A DNA stretch of 64,000 nt from JARYGU01 sp033795365 (lineage in GTDB: Bacteria > Pseudomonadota > Alphaproteobacteria > Rhizobiales > Rhizobiaceae), in assembly GCA_033795365.1 (NCBI GenBank), contig JARYGU010000004.1, forward strand, positions 186,001 through 250,000, in the 5' to 3' direction. The notes under the pieces were generated by a model, which saw only the letters and a list, made by a program, of their open reading frames with translations, was not told the origin of the DNA and did not search any database. This document shows positions 18,150-26,285 of the stretch, piece after piece (position 1 is the stretch's first letter; every line of letters starts with the position of its first letter). Position numbers and translations under genes: made by a program.

Positions 18150-19112
18150 TTAAGCTCCGTTCTGTCCTGCGCGGCGCATCAGCGACAGGCTTTCGAGTGT
18201 TTCGCGAATGACCCGTGGGCGCTGCCGGTAGGTCAGCGCAAAGAGCACGAAGAGCGTCACGAGATAGGGGACCATCAGCACCAGATAGGAGGAGAAGCCG
18301 AAGGTCTGCAGGCGCAGCGACGCGGCGTCCGAGAAGCCGAACAACAGGCATCCGAGCAGCACCTTCAATGGGTCGCCGTTCGAGAAGATCAGCACCGCGA
18401 CGGCCATGAAGCCGCGGCCGGAGGACATGTTTTCCGCAAACATGGTGATGTAGCCGAGCGAGAGGTGCGCCCCGGCAAGGCCCGCGAGAACGCCGCAGAT
18501 GAGCGAGGCGATGTGCTGCATGCGGGCGGTGGGGATGCCGAGCGCCTCCGCGGCTTCCGGCTTCTCCCCCGTGACGCGGATATAGAGGCCGAGCTTCGTC
18601 CTGTAGAGGATCAGCCACACGACGAAGACCATGATGAAGGCGAAGTAGACGAGGGGGGTATAGCCGGACAGGACCCTTCCGATCCGCCCGAGATAGTCGA
18701 TCATCGGAATGTCGATCGGCGGCAGGCCGACGATATCGCCGCTGACGATCGAGCCGCGCGTGCCGAAGATGGCTTTGGTGAGCGAGATCGTCAGGCCGCC
18801 CGCGAGGATGTTGAGCGCGAGGCCGACGACCACCTCGTTGGCCCTGAGCGTGACGACGAGCAGCGAGAAGACGGCCGCCATGACCACCGAGGCCGACACT
18901 CCGATCGCCAGCCCTCCAAGCGCCGATCCCGTCCAGATGGAGCCGAGCACGGCGAAGAAGGCGCCGACGAGCATCTGGCCTTCGAGGCCGATATTGAAGA
19001 TGCCCGCCTTTGTGGTGAAGCTGCCGCCGAGCGAGACGAGCAGGATCGGCGCCGTGGTGCGCAGCGTCGCGGCGATCAGCGCGAGGTTGAAGATCTTCTC
19101 TAGAACCTCCAT
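18150..19112 (-). CDS. BMP-type (nucleoside) ABC transporter permease, second subunit
   Basis: This 320-residue membrane protein belongs to the branched-chain/ribose permease superfamily, nucleoside (YufQ/NupC-like) branch. Hallmarks are TTKAGIFNIGLEGQMLVGAF and GRGFMAVAVLIFSNGDP. About nine membrane segments are visible. The start at 19112 overlaps the preceding permease gene by 13 bases, which argues for coupling. Its stop abuts the nucleoside hydrolase start. Confidence 0.9.
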   Translation of the reverse strand: MEVLEKIFNLALIAATLRTTAPILLVSLGGSFTTKAGIFNIGLEGQMLVGAFFAVLGSIWTGSALGGLAIGVSASVVMAAVFSLLVVTLRANEVVVGLALNILAGGLTISLTKAIFGTRGSIVSGDIVGLPPIDIPMIDYLGRIGRVLSGYTPLVYFAFIMVFVVWLILYRTKLGLYIRVTGEKPEAAEALGIPTARMQHIASLICGVLAGLAGAHLSLGYITMFAENMSSGRGFMAVAVLIFSNGDPLKVLLGCLLFGFSDAASLRLQTFGFSSYLVLMVPYLVTLFVLFALTYRQRPRVIRETLESLSLMRRAGQNGA

Positions 19113-20194
19113 CGGCGTTCTCCTCTCTGGCCTGTGCGCCGGCGGACGAGGATCTGGGCCGACACGCAAAGGATGATGAAGGCCTGGATCACGGTGATGA
19201 TTTCCCGCGAGGCGTTGGTCTCGACCTCCATGAGCAGCGAGCCGGCCCGCAGCGCGCCGAAGAACAGCGCCGTGCCGATCATCCCGATCGGACTGCCGTT
19301 GGCCAGCAGTGCCGCGATCACGCCGTCGAAGCCGAAACCGGGCGCAAACCCCTCCATGAAGCGGTGATGGACGCCGAGTGTCTCGACGCCGCCTGCAAGA
19401 CCCCCGACGGCGCCCGATACCATCAGGATCAGGAAGATGTTGCGCCGGATCCTGACGCCGCCATATTCGGCGAATTTCAGGTTCGAGCCCATGGCGCTCA
19501 TCGAATAGCCAGCGCCCGTATGCTTCAGGAAAAGCTGGAGGCCGACCGCAAGCACGATGCCGATGAAGAGGCCGGCATTGAGCCGCGAATACTCGACGAG
19601 CTGCGGCAGGCGCGCCGTGATCGCGATCGGGTCGGTCTCCGACCAGCCGCCCGGACGCTTGAAAACGGAAATGGTGAGATAGGACGTGAACAGCACGGCG
19701 ACGTAGTTTCCGAGGATGGTCGAGACCACCTCGTTCGTCCCGTAGCGGGCGCGGAAGAACGCCGGGATGAGGACCCATAGCCCACCGGCGACGACGGCTG
19801 CCGCCATTGCCACGAGAAGATGGATGACGGGCGGCAGCGAGAAGGAGAAGCCGACCCAGGCGGCGGCAAATCCCCCGACATAGAGCTGGCCTTCGACGCC
19901 GATGTTGAAAAGGCCGCCGCGCAGCGCGATGCAGGCGGCGACGCCGCAGATGATGATCGGGGTCGCCTGCAGCAGCGACCCGGCGATGCGCTCCGAGCTC
20001 CCGAAGGCGCCGCGAAGAAGCGTGCCGAACACATGGAGGGGATTTTCCCCGATCAGCAGGATGATGACCGCGCCTCCGGCAAGCGACAGGCCGATGGCGA
20101 GCAATTGCCCGAGCAGACCCTCCGTCCAGGCGGGCAGCCGGGCGGCGGCAAGCCCGCGCGTCTTCGCTCTCGTCTCGTCGGCACTCGTGGTCAT
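19100..20194 (-). CDS. BMP-type (nucleoside) ABC transporter permease, first subunit
   Basis: This 364-residue membrane protein pairs with the next permease (YufP-like). It has a basic cytoplasmic N-terminus, a first segment at about residues 29-50, ALRGGLFNIGVEGQLYVGGF, and GTNEVVSTILGNYVA. It overlaps the ATPase gene by four bases and the next permease by 13, so the transporter subunits are tightly coupled. Confidence 0.9.
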   Translation of the reverse strand: MTTSADETRAKTRGLAAARLPAWTEGLLGQLLAIGLSLAGGAVIILLIGENPLHVFGTLLRGAFGSSERIAGSLLQATPIIICGVAACIALRGGLFNIGVEGQLYVGGFAAAWVGFSFSLPPVIHLLVAMAAAVVAGGLWVLIPAFFRARYGTNEVVSTILGNYVAVLFTSYLTISVFKRPGGWSETDPIAITARLPQLVEYSRLNAGLFIGIVLAVGLQLFLKHTGAGYSMSAMGSNLKFAEYGGVRIRRNIFLILMVSGAVGGLAGGVETLGVHHRFMEGFAPGFGFDGVIAALLANGSPIGMIGTALFFGALRAGSLLMEVETNASREIITVIQAFIILCVSAQILVRRRTGQRGERRWRF

Positions 20195-21720
20195 GATGCT
20201 GCTTTCGCTTCGGCGGCGGCCCGGCCGGCCATGAGGAAGCCGATCTCGTCTTCCGTGGTCTTCTCGGGATCGAGCTCGCCTGCGATGCGTCCGGCAAACA
20301 TCACGAGGATGCGGTCGGCCAGCGTCAGTATCTCGTCGAGCTGCACGGAAATGAGCAGGATCGCGGCGCCGGACGCCCGCTGCCGCATGATCTCGTCATG
20401 GATGCCCTCCATCGCCCCGATGTCGACGCCGCGGGTCGGCTGGTCGACGAGAAGAAAGGGCGTCTGCTGCGAGAATTCGCGCGCCAGCACGACCTTCTGC
20501 ATGTTGCCGCCCGAAAGCGTCTTCACCACCGCCTTGTGCCCCGAGGCTCGGATGTCGAACTGGCGGATCAGCTTGCCCGCCTGTTCCCGCACATAGGGCC
20601 ACCGGATCAGCCCGCGTGCGGCAAAGGGCGCCTTGTGCTGCCTGCCCATGAGGATGTTGGACGCGATGGAGGCGGAGGCGTCGACACCCCGCCTCAACCG
20701 GTCGCCGGGGACATGGGCAAGCCCCGCCTCGCGGATCGTCAGCGGATCGGCCGCCTGAACCGATTGTCCCGCCAGCACGATCTCTCCGAAGCTTGGCCGC
20801 CGCAATCCGGATATCACCTCCGCCAGCTCCGTCTGGCCGTTGCCGTCGACGCCGACGATACCGACGATCTCTCCGGAGCGAACCTCGAAACTGATGTCGC
20901 GCAGGGTCGGCAGGCCGCGATCGTCCCGCGCGCAGATTTCCCGCAGCGTCAGGACGGGCGATCCCTCGGAGCGCCGGCGCGCACGGCGTGCGAAATTGAC
21001 ATCGCGCCCGACCATCATGCGGACCAGCTCGTCCTCGCTCAGCGCCTTCGTCGCCTTGGTGCCGACGACCTTGCCGTCGCGCAGCACGGTCACCATGTCC
21101 GAAACCTCCATCACCTCGGAAAGATGATGGGAGATGAAGACGACGGTCATGCCCTTCTGCGTGAATCCGCGCAGGATGCGGAAGAGGTCACGGCTTTCCT
21201 GCGGCGTGAGGACGGCGGTCGGCTCGTCCAGGATGACGATGCTGGCGCCCCTTGCCAGCACCTTGAGGATTTCCACCCTCTGCTCGATGCCGACCGACAG
21301 CTCCGATACCCGACGGTCCGGATCGACATGGAGCCCGAAGGCTTCGGAAAGCTCCCGCACCTTCGCCGACTGTGCCTTGTGGTCGATCAGGCCGTTGCGG
21401 GTGATCTCCATGCCGAGGAAGATGTTTTCCGCCACTGTCAGGGACGGGACCAGCTTGAAATGCTGGTGGACCATGCCGAGCCCGCGCGCGATCGCCGTGC
21501 GCGGCGAATCCATCACCACCGTCTCGCCGTTAATCCGGATCGTGCCTTCGTCGGGCTGGTGCAGGCCGAAGAGGACGTTCATCAGCGTGGTCTTGCCGGC
21601 GCCGTTCTCGCCGACGAGGGCGTGGATCTCGCCCGTCCCGACGCTGAATGCCACGTTGCTGTTGGCGGTCAGCGGCCCGAAACGTTTGGTGACGCCCTGC
21701 ATTTCGATGGCATAGGTCAT
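20191..21720 (-). CDS. BMP-type (nucleoside) ABC transporter ATPase, two-domain
   Basis: This 509-residue protein carries two ATPase domains in tandem, as in RbsA/YufO. The first has Walker A GENGAGKTT, signature LSVGIEQR and LDEPTAVLTPQE. The second has a degenerate loop GVDGNGQTE lacking the lysine, with LSGGNMQK and VDQPTRGVD; this asymmetry is normal for the family. The start at 21720 aligns with the usual beginning of the first domain. Confidence 0.92.
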   Translation of the reverse strand: MTYAIEMQGVTKRFGPLTANSNVAFSVGTGEIHALVGENGAGKTTLMNVLFGLHQPDEGTIRINGETVVMDSPRTAIARGLGMVHQHFKLVPSLTVAENIFLGMEITRNGLIDHKAQSAKVRELSEAFGLHVDPDRRVSELSVGIEQRVEILKVLARGASIVILDEPTAVLTPQESRDLFRILRGFTQKGMTVVFISHHLSEVMEVSDMVTVLRDGKVVGTKATKALSEDELVRMMVGRDVNFARRARRRSEGSPVLTLREICARDDRGLPTLRDISFEVRSGEIVGIVGVDGNGQTELAEVISGLRRPSFGEIVLAGQSVQAADPLTIREAGLAHVPGDRLRRGVDASASIASNILMGRQHKAPFAARGLIRWPYVREQAGKLIRQFDIRASGHKAVVKTLSGGNMQKVVLAREFSQQTPFLLVDQPTRGVDIGAMEGIHDEIMRQRASGAAILLISVQLDEILTLADRILVMFAGRIAGELDPEKTTEDEIGFLMAGRAAAEAKAAS

Positions 21721-21818
21721 GATGGACGAGATTCCCGGAGCATGATCGCAGAGGCGCAACGAGCGGACGCGATGCGGCCGGCCGTGTTCGGCCGCGTCGC
21801 GTCCGGCGGCGGATTATC

Positions 21819-22826
21819 CTACTGGTTCAGTTTAACGGCGACGGCGCCGTCCGCAATTCCCTTGCGCAGTTCCTCGACCTTTGCCGTCACGTCCGCGGGT
21901 ATCTTGTCCTTGACCTCGTCGCAGACCTTCAATTCGACGCCGCCCGCCTTCACGCCGAAGGAGACCGGACCGGGTTTGATCGGCGTGCCTTCCTCTTCGC
22001 CCTTGATCAGGTCGTAGACGGCGATATCCGCGCGCTTGAGCATGGAGGCGACGATGGCGCCGGGCGCCGTGCCGCACTGGTCGATATCGACGCCGACGGC
22101 ATATTTCCGGGCAGCCTTGGCGGCCTGCAGGACGCCTTCGCCGGTCGGTCCGGCAGCCTGGTAGATGACGTCGACGCCTTGGCCGTAGAGCGTCATCGCC
22201 AGCTCGCTGCCCTTGGCCGGGTCGTCGAAGGTGCCGGCGAAGACGCTGCTGACGGATATGTCCGGCGCGGCCGCGGCAACGCCCTGTTCCATGCCGGACA
22301 GGAAGTTGCGGATGACGGGAATGTCGCGCCCGCCGATGAAGCCGACCTCGGAGCCGCTGTCGAAGCCCTCGACCTTCTGCTCGGCCAGCAAGCCGGTCAA
22401 AGCCCCGACGAGAAAGGAGCCTTCCTCCTCCACGAAGTCGATATAGGTCATGGTCGGGCTGTCGAGGACGCCGTCGATGAAGACGAAGCGCTGGTCGGGG
22501 TAGGCCTTGTTGGACTTCTGCAGCGCGTCCACGAGCTCCCAGCCCATGACGAAGATCAGGTCGTACTGACCCTCCTTGGCGAGGTTGTTGAACTGCTCCT
22601 CATAGTCGAGGGCGCGGTTGCCGGTGTCGACGATCTTGAGCTCTATGCCGAAATCCGTTTTCGCCTTCTCCAGCCCGTTGACGATCGAGATCCCGAAGCC
22701 CTGCGAGAAGTAACCCGAGATCGCGGCGACCTTGAGCGGCTCTTTCGCCGACGCCGCAACCGGTGCTGAAGCCAGGGCGGCGGTCATGACCGCGCCGGCA
22801 AGAATTCGCTTGAAAATCGCATTCAT
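21819..22826 (-). CDS. BMP-family substrate-binding (lipo)protein for nucleoside-type transporter
   Basis: This 335-residue periplasmic protein has a Sec signal at about 1-26 (cleavage near AASA) and the BMP/PnrA fold: FGISIVNGLEKAK, FVFIDG, GSFLVGALTGLL, VGFIGGRDIPVI and DVIYQAAGPTGEG. BMP proteins bind purine or pyrimidine nucleosides. There is no lipobox. GGAGAA precedes the ATG at 22826. It is first in the operon, with a palindromic operator 82 bp upstream, and would deliver the substrate of the two nucleoside hydrolases. Confidence 0.92.
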   Translation of the reverse strand: MNAIFKRILAGAVMTAALASAPVAASAKEPLKVAAISGYFSQGFGISIVNGLEKAKTDFGIELKIVDTGNRALDYEEQFNNLAKEGQYDLIFVMGWELVDALQKSNKAYPDQRFVFIDGVLDSPTMTYIDFVEEEGSFLVGALTGLLAEQKVEGFDSGSEVGFIGGRDIPVIRNFLSGMEQGVAAAAPDISVSSVFAGTFDDPAKGSELAMTLYGQGVDVIYQAAGPTGEGVLQAAKAARKYAVGVDIDQCGTAPGAIVASMLKRADIAVYDLIKGEEEGTPIKPGPVSFGVKAGGVELKVCDEVKDKIPADVTAKVEELRKGIADGAVAVKLNQ

Positions 22827-22907
22827 GACGTTCTCCACTCTGGTTGTTCTTCTTGCGAAACCGCGGCTTTCAAGGCTTTCCCAGTTTTTCCTTGACGCCG
22901 AATATTG

Positions 22908-22923
22908 TTCGTATACGAATTAA
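22908..22923. promoter_or_regulatory. Palindromic operator in the transporter/epimerase divergent region
   Basis: TTCGTATACGAA is a perfect 12-bp palindrome followed by TTAA. It lies between the minus-strand transporter operon (start 22826) and the plus-strand epimerase (start 23024), and matches the hyuA site at 10236 in 14 of 16 bases. GTATAC cores are common among GntR-family operators. Confidence 0.65.
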
Positions 22924-23023
22924 GTTGGCGCCGAAAAGCCACCATTGTCAAGCGGGTTTTCCGGCAAAATTATTGCATGCGAAAAACGATTGGAAAACGC
23001 CCGGCGCAAGGAGCATTCCGACA

Positions 23024-23884
23024 ATGGCTGCAATGCATAAAGTCGTGGTCACCGGCGCGGCAGGTCTGCTCGGCCGTCACGTCGCCGCCGCATATCGCGC
23101 GGCCGGCTTCGCGGTCACGGCGCTGGATCTTGCCGACGGCGGCCTTCCCGATATCCGGACCGCCGACCTGACGGACGCCGAAAGCGCGGCCGCTTTCATT
23201 CGCGATGCCGATTGCGTGGCGCATATCGCCGCGATCCCGCGGCCGGTCGGCTACCCGGAGGAGGAGGTCTTCCAAACGAACATGACCATCATGTTCAACG
23301 TCCTCTCCGCTGCGGAAAAAGCCGGCATCAAGCGCCTGCTCTATGCCTCCTCCTTCAGCGTTCTCGGCCTGCCGTTCGCGCCTCGGCCGGTGGCGCTGGA
23401 CTATCTGCCGATAGACGAAGAGCACCGCGCCCGGCCGCAGGACGTCTATGCCCTCACGAAATGGCTGGGCGAGGAGATGATCGACGCCTGGGTCCGGCGC
23501 AGCGGCGGTTCGGCGGTGAGCCTGCGCATGCCGTGGATCCAGACGCCGGAAAGCTTTGCCTTGGACGTGATGAAGCGCCGCGAAACGGCGGAGGCGCATC
23601 TCGACCTCTGGGCCTATATAGATGTCCGCGATGCGGCAAGGGCTTTCGTGCTGGCCACGGAGGCGGAAACGACCGGTCATGAGCGGCTCTTCATCTCGGC
23701 GGCGGACAGCTACAGCGAAACCCCGACCGAGAAGCTCGTCGCTGAGCACTATGGCAACGTGGAGCTGCGCGAACCGCTGGACGATCATTGCTCGCTTTTC
23801 TCCACGATCCGCGCGGAGGATATGATCGATTTCGTGCCGCAATTCTCCTGGCGGAACTATCCGGCAGTCACCGTGCGGGGTTAG
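23024..23884 (+). CDS. NAD-dependent epimerase/dehydratase (extended SDR)
   Basis: This 286-residue protein has GAAGLLG at 11-17, LYASSFSVLG, and the Y142-x3-K146 pair in YALTKWLGE. Members use NAD to oxidise, epimerise or dehydrate sugars. AAGGAG lies ten bases before the ATG at 23024; the open frame begins at 22844 but would span the operator. It is followed after 51 bp by an SDR, making a two-gene plus-strand unit divergent from the nucleoside-type transporter. It may process the sugar released by the nucleoside hydrolases. Confidence 0.85.
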   Translation: MAAMHKVVVTGAAGLLGRHVAAAYRAAGFAVTALDLADGGLPDIRTADLTDAESAAAFIRDADCVAHIAAIPRPVGYPEEEVFQTNMTIMFNVLSAAEKAGIKRLLYASSFSVLGLPFAPRPVALDYLPIDEEHRARPQDVYALTKWLGEEMIDAWVRRSGGSAVSLRMPWIQTPESFALDVMKRRETAEAHLDLWAYIDVRDAARAFVLATEAETTGHERLFISAADSYSETPTEKLVAEHYGNVELREPLDDHCSLFSTIRAEDMIDFVPQFSWRNYPAVTVRG

Positions 23885-23935
23885 GATCAGGACCTGACAC
23901 GAAGCACGCAGAAGAAGCGAAGGGAGTCGGACGCG

Positions 23936-24742
23936 ATGGATTTCACAGGCAGAACGGTGCTGGTGACCGGCGGCGCGGGCGTCATAGGAAATGCGGCGGC
24001 CTGCCTGTTCCTGGAGCGCGGCGCGTCGGTCGTGCTGGCCGATCTCGACGCCGGCAGGCTCGAAGCCGCGGCGGATGCGCTTCGCGGCGGCGATCGCGTG
24101 AGGACGCTTGCCGGTGACCTGTCCACGCCGGAGGCGGCGAAAGCCGCCGTCGACTGCGCGGTTTCGGCTTTCGGAAAACTGGATGCGCTGTTCAACAATG
24201 CGGGCATCGCCGGCAAGGTCGCTCCCGTCCATCTGCTCGACGTGGAGGACTGGGATGCGATCGTCAACGCCAATCTGCGCAGCATGTTCCTCGTCCTGAA
24301 ATATGCCGCTGCGGCGATGGTTGCGAAGGGCGGCGCCATCGTCAACATGGGATCGTCGATGTCGGGATGGGATGTCCTGTCCGGGGGCGCCGGCTATGTC
24401 TCCACCAAGCATGCCGTGGTCGGCCTGACGAAATCCGCCGCGCTCGATCTCGCCCGATATGGAATACGGGTAAACGCCGTCTGCCCAGGCGTGATCGAGA
24501 CGACGCTCGGCGTCCCCGGCCTGCTCGATGGAACGGGCAGCTCGGCGGTGGAGCATTTCGCCGGACGCATTCCGCTGCGCCGGATCGGCCAGCCCGAGGA
24601 CGTCGCGGAAGTCGTCCTGTTCCTCGCCTCCGACGCCTCCCGCCACGTCAACGGCGCGGCATGGCTGATCGACGGAGGCCAGACGCTCCAAAGCTTCGCC
24701 AACGGCCCGGACGAGGGAACCTATCCGCTGGCGCCGCGCTAA
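23936..24742 (+). CDS. SDR-family oxidoreductase
   Basis: This 268-residue classical SDR has TGGAGVIG at 11-18, Asp36 and Asp38 in ADLD (NAD-type), NNAG at 87-90 and the S141-Y154-K158 set. The C-terminus is extended by about 20 residues past the usual IDGG tail. It is preceded by GAAGGGAG and co-oriented with the epimerase gene. It probably oxidises a hydroxy-sugar or sugar acid in the same pathway. Confidence 0.88.
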   Translation: MDFTGRTVLVTGGAGVIGNAAACLFLERGASVVLADLDAGRLEAAADALRGGDRVRTLAGDLSTPEAAKAAVDCAVSAFGKLDALFNNAGIAGKVAPVHLLDVEDWDAIVNANLRSMFLVLKYAAAAMVAKGGAIVNMGSSMSGWDVLSGGAGYVSTKHAVVGLTKSAALDLARYGIRVNAVCPGVIETTLGVPGLLDGTGSSAVEHFAGRIPLRRIGQPEDVAEVVLFLASDASRHVNGAAWLIDGGQTLQSFANGPDEGTYPLAPR

Positions 24743-24800
24743 AGCAATTCCAGGAAAAGTGTGCAGCGGTTTTCCGCTCGGAATTGCGTAGAAACAAAGG
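24743..24800. repeat. RIME-like repeat after SDR gene
   Basis: GCAATTCCAGGAAAAGTG...GGTTTTCCGCTCGGAATTGC followed by AAACAAAGG. It begins at the base after the stop, exactly as the copy at 9926 does, so both copies sit directly behind an SDR stop codon. Confidence 0.75.
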
Positions 24801-24868
24801 GACAGAGTGCTCCGGCTTGCCGCTGGTCTTAAGGGCAACAATTCGTCGGATGCGCGAATCCTGCGATC

Positions 24869-25168
24869 TCAGGACGTAAGGAACAGCGGAACCTCGTCGA
24901 ACTCGTCGGGGCGGCTCCATTTCGGCCCGAGGCCTCTGCCGCTCAGCAGCCAGGCGATGCTGACCTGAAGAACGCCGGCCATCATGCCGAGACGGTTTGC
25001 CCTCGGCGCGATGCGGTCGTTTTCCCAATCCGACCAGGTCTGCGTCTCCACGCCGATGATACGGGCGGATTCCTCGACCGAGATGTCCAGGGCGTCGCGC
25101 GCAAGCGAGATCCGCCCGCCTATCGTGTCGTCCAGATCGAATGCGGCGTCGTTGCGGATGTGGTTCAT
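24869..25168 (-). CDS. Small XRE/HTH DNA-binding protein
   Basis: This 99-residue protein has a helix-turn-helix at about residues 19-72: GRISLARDALDISVEESARIIGVETQTWSDWE, then LGMMAGVLQVSIAWLLSG. It lacks any effector domain. GAGCTTTAGCG before the ATG gives only a weak ribosome site. It stands alone between two intergenic repeats (24743 and 25194), with no obvious partner. Small cro/C1-like proteins of this kind can act as antitoxins or local regulators; nothing here decides which. Confidence 0.8.
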   Translation of the reverse strand: MNHIRNDAAFDLDDTIGGRISLARDALDISVEESARIIGVETQTWSDWENDRIAPRANRLGMMAGVLQVSIAWLLSGRGLGPKWSRPDEFDEVPLFLTS

Positions 25169-25193
25169 CGCTAAAGCTCCTTGCTCGTTTCTC

Positions 25194-25298
25194 CTAGAGC
25201 ATGTCGCTTTGGTGGAATCACTTGAAAGCGGAAAGATGCTCTAGATTCAAAGTGCTAGAGCGTCCTTTGCGCATTCGAATGAATGCGCGGCGCTCTAG
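25194..25298. repeat. Composite RIME-like repeat, third family
   Basis: AGAGCATGTCGCTTT and AAAGCGGAAAGATGCTCT pair in one hairpin. AGAGCGTCCTTTGCGCATTC and GAATGAATGCGCGGCGCTCT pair in a second. The second unit is related to 10040-10080. It is upstream of the HTH gene and downstream of proX. Confidence 0.7.
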
Positions 25299-25304
25299 TG
25301 GCTT

Positions 25305-25336
25305 CCCGGCCGGGGCGTTCGTGAAGCCCGGCCGGG
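25305..25336 (-). terminator. Hairpin downstream of proX
   Basis: Two CCCGGCCGGG blocks at 25305-25314 and 25327-25336 can pair across a 12-base loop, 15 bp past the proX stop on the minus strand. No T-run is present, so it may be Rho-aided. Confidence 0.45.
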
Positions 25337-25350
25337 CGCGCCGGCCTGCC

Positions 25351-26220
25351 TCAGTCCTCGCCTACCCAGGTCTTCACCTGGTCGGGATGATCGGCGATGT
25401 ACTTTTCGACCGCCTGCTCGTAGGAGGTCTCCTGAGCGTTGAACATCGCCGCTTCCAGATCGGCGATCGGCAGCTTCATGCGAGAGAGAAAGCCCGCGAC
25501 CGCGGGGTTGTCTTCGGCAAAACCCTTGCGGGCCAGCACGTCGACATGTTCGGCTTCGCCGAGGGATTTCCTGGGATCTTCGATGTAACGAAGCTCGTAT
25601 TTGCCGAACATCCAGTGCGGGCTCCACGCGGTGGCCACGAACCAGTCCTGCGAACGGATGGCGCGGTCGACTGTGGTCAGCATCCCGGCTTCGCTGGAAA
25701 TCTGCAGCCTATAGCCGTCGAGGCCGTAGTCCTTCAGCGCCTGTTCGGAAAGCCGCGTCAGGCCCGCGCCGGGATCGATACCCTGCACCGTGCTCCTCAG
25801 CTTTTCCTTCACCTCCTCCTTCTGAAGATCCTCGATCGAACCGATGGCGTCTTGCGGAACATAGGCCGGAACGACCCAGCCGAGCTTGGCGCCGTCATAG
25901 ACCGTGCCCAGCGTTTCGACCCTGTCCTCGATCTTCGCGAAATAGTCGGCGTGCGTTTGCGGCAGCCAGGCCATCATCATCGCATCGATGTCGCCTCGGC
26001 TGACGCCCTGGTAAAGCGGCGCGACGTCCGTCTGCACGAGTTCCACGTCCTGGCCGAGCTCGTCCTTGATCAGCTTTGCGGCCAGCTTCGTGACGAATTC
26101 GGCATCGGACCATGCGGCCCAGCCGATCTTCACAGGCTTTGCATCCTGCGCCACGGTTGCCGTGGCCGCGCCGCCCAGCATGACGGCGGCAAGGCCCATG
26201 GTAACGAGTGTCTTGAACAT
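25351..26220 (-). CDS. proX: Glycine betaine/choline-type ABC transporter substrate-binding protein
   Basis: This 289-residue periplasmic protein of the OpuAC family has a Sec signal at 1-25 (cleavage after VAQ). Several tryptophans and aromatics are placed as in betaine binders (KIGWAAWSDAE, MMMAWLPQTH, LGWVVPAYV, SPHWMF). Those aromatics form the quaternary-amine cage in this family. The start at 26220 follows AAGGAGCAACT. It is last in a V-W-X operon. Choline, betaine and proline betaine cannot be separated by eye. Confidence 0.88.
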   Translation of the reverse strand: MFKTLVTMGLAAVMLGGAATATVAQDAKPVKIGWAAWSDAEFVTKLAAKLIKDELGQDVELVQTDVAPLYQGVSRGDIDAMMMAWLPQTHADYFAKIEDRVETLGTVYDGAKLGWVVPAYVPQDAIGSIEDLQKEEVKEKLRSTVQGIDPGAGLTRLSEQALKDYGLDGYRLQISSEAGMLTTVDRAIRSQDWFVATAWSPHWMFGKYELRYIEDPRKSLGEAEHVDVLARKGFAEDNPAVAGFLSRMKLPIADLEAAMFNAQETSYEQAVEKYIADHPDQVKTWVGED

Positions 26221-26285
26221 AGTTGCTCCTTTTTTGAAGGTTCGCATTCGAGCGGGCCGAAACCCGCCGGGGGTGAAGCGCGCGG

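Noticed and set aside
17139..19103. Plus-strand frame of 654 codons over the nucleoside hydrolase and permease genes
   Set aside because: It is rich in Arg, Asp, Glu and His, as antisense of membrane genes often is, while the minus strand holds conserved enzymes and transport proteins.
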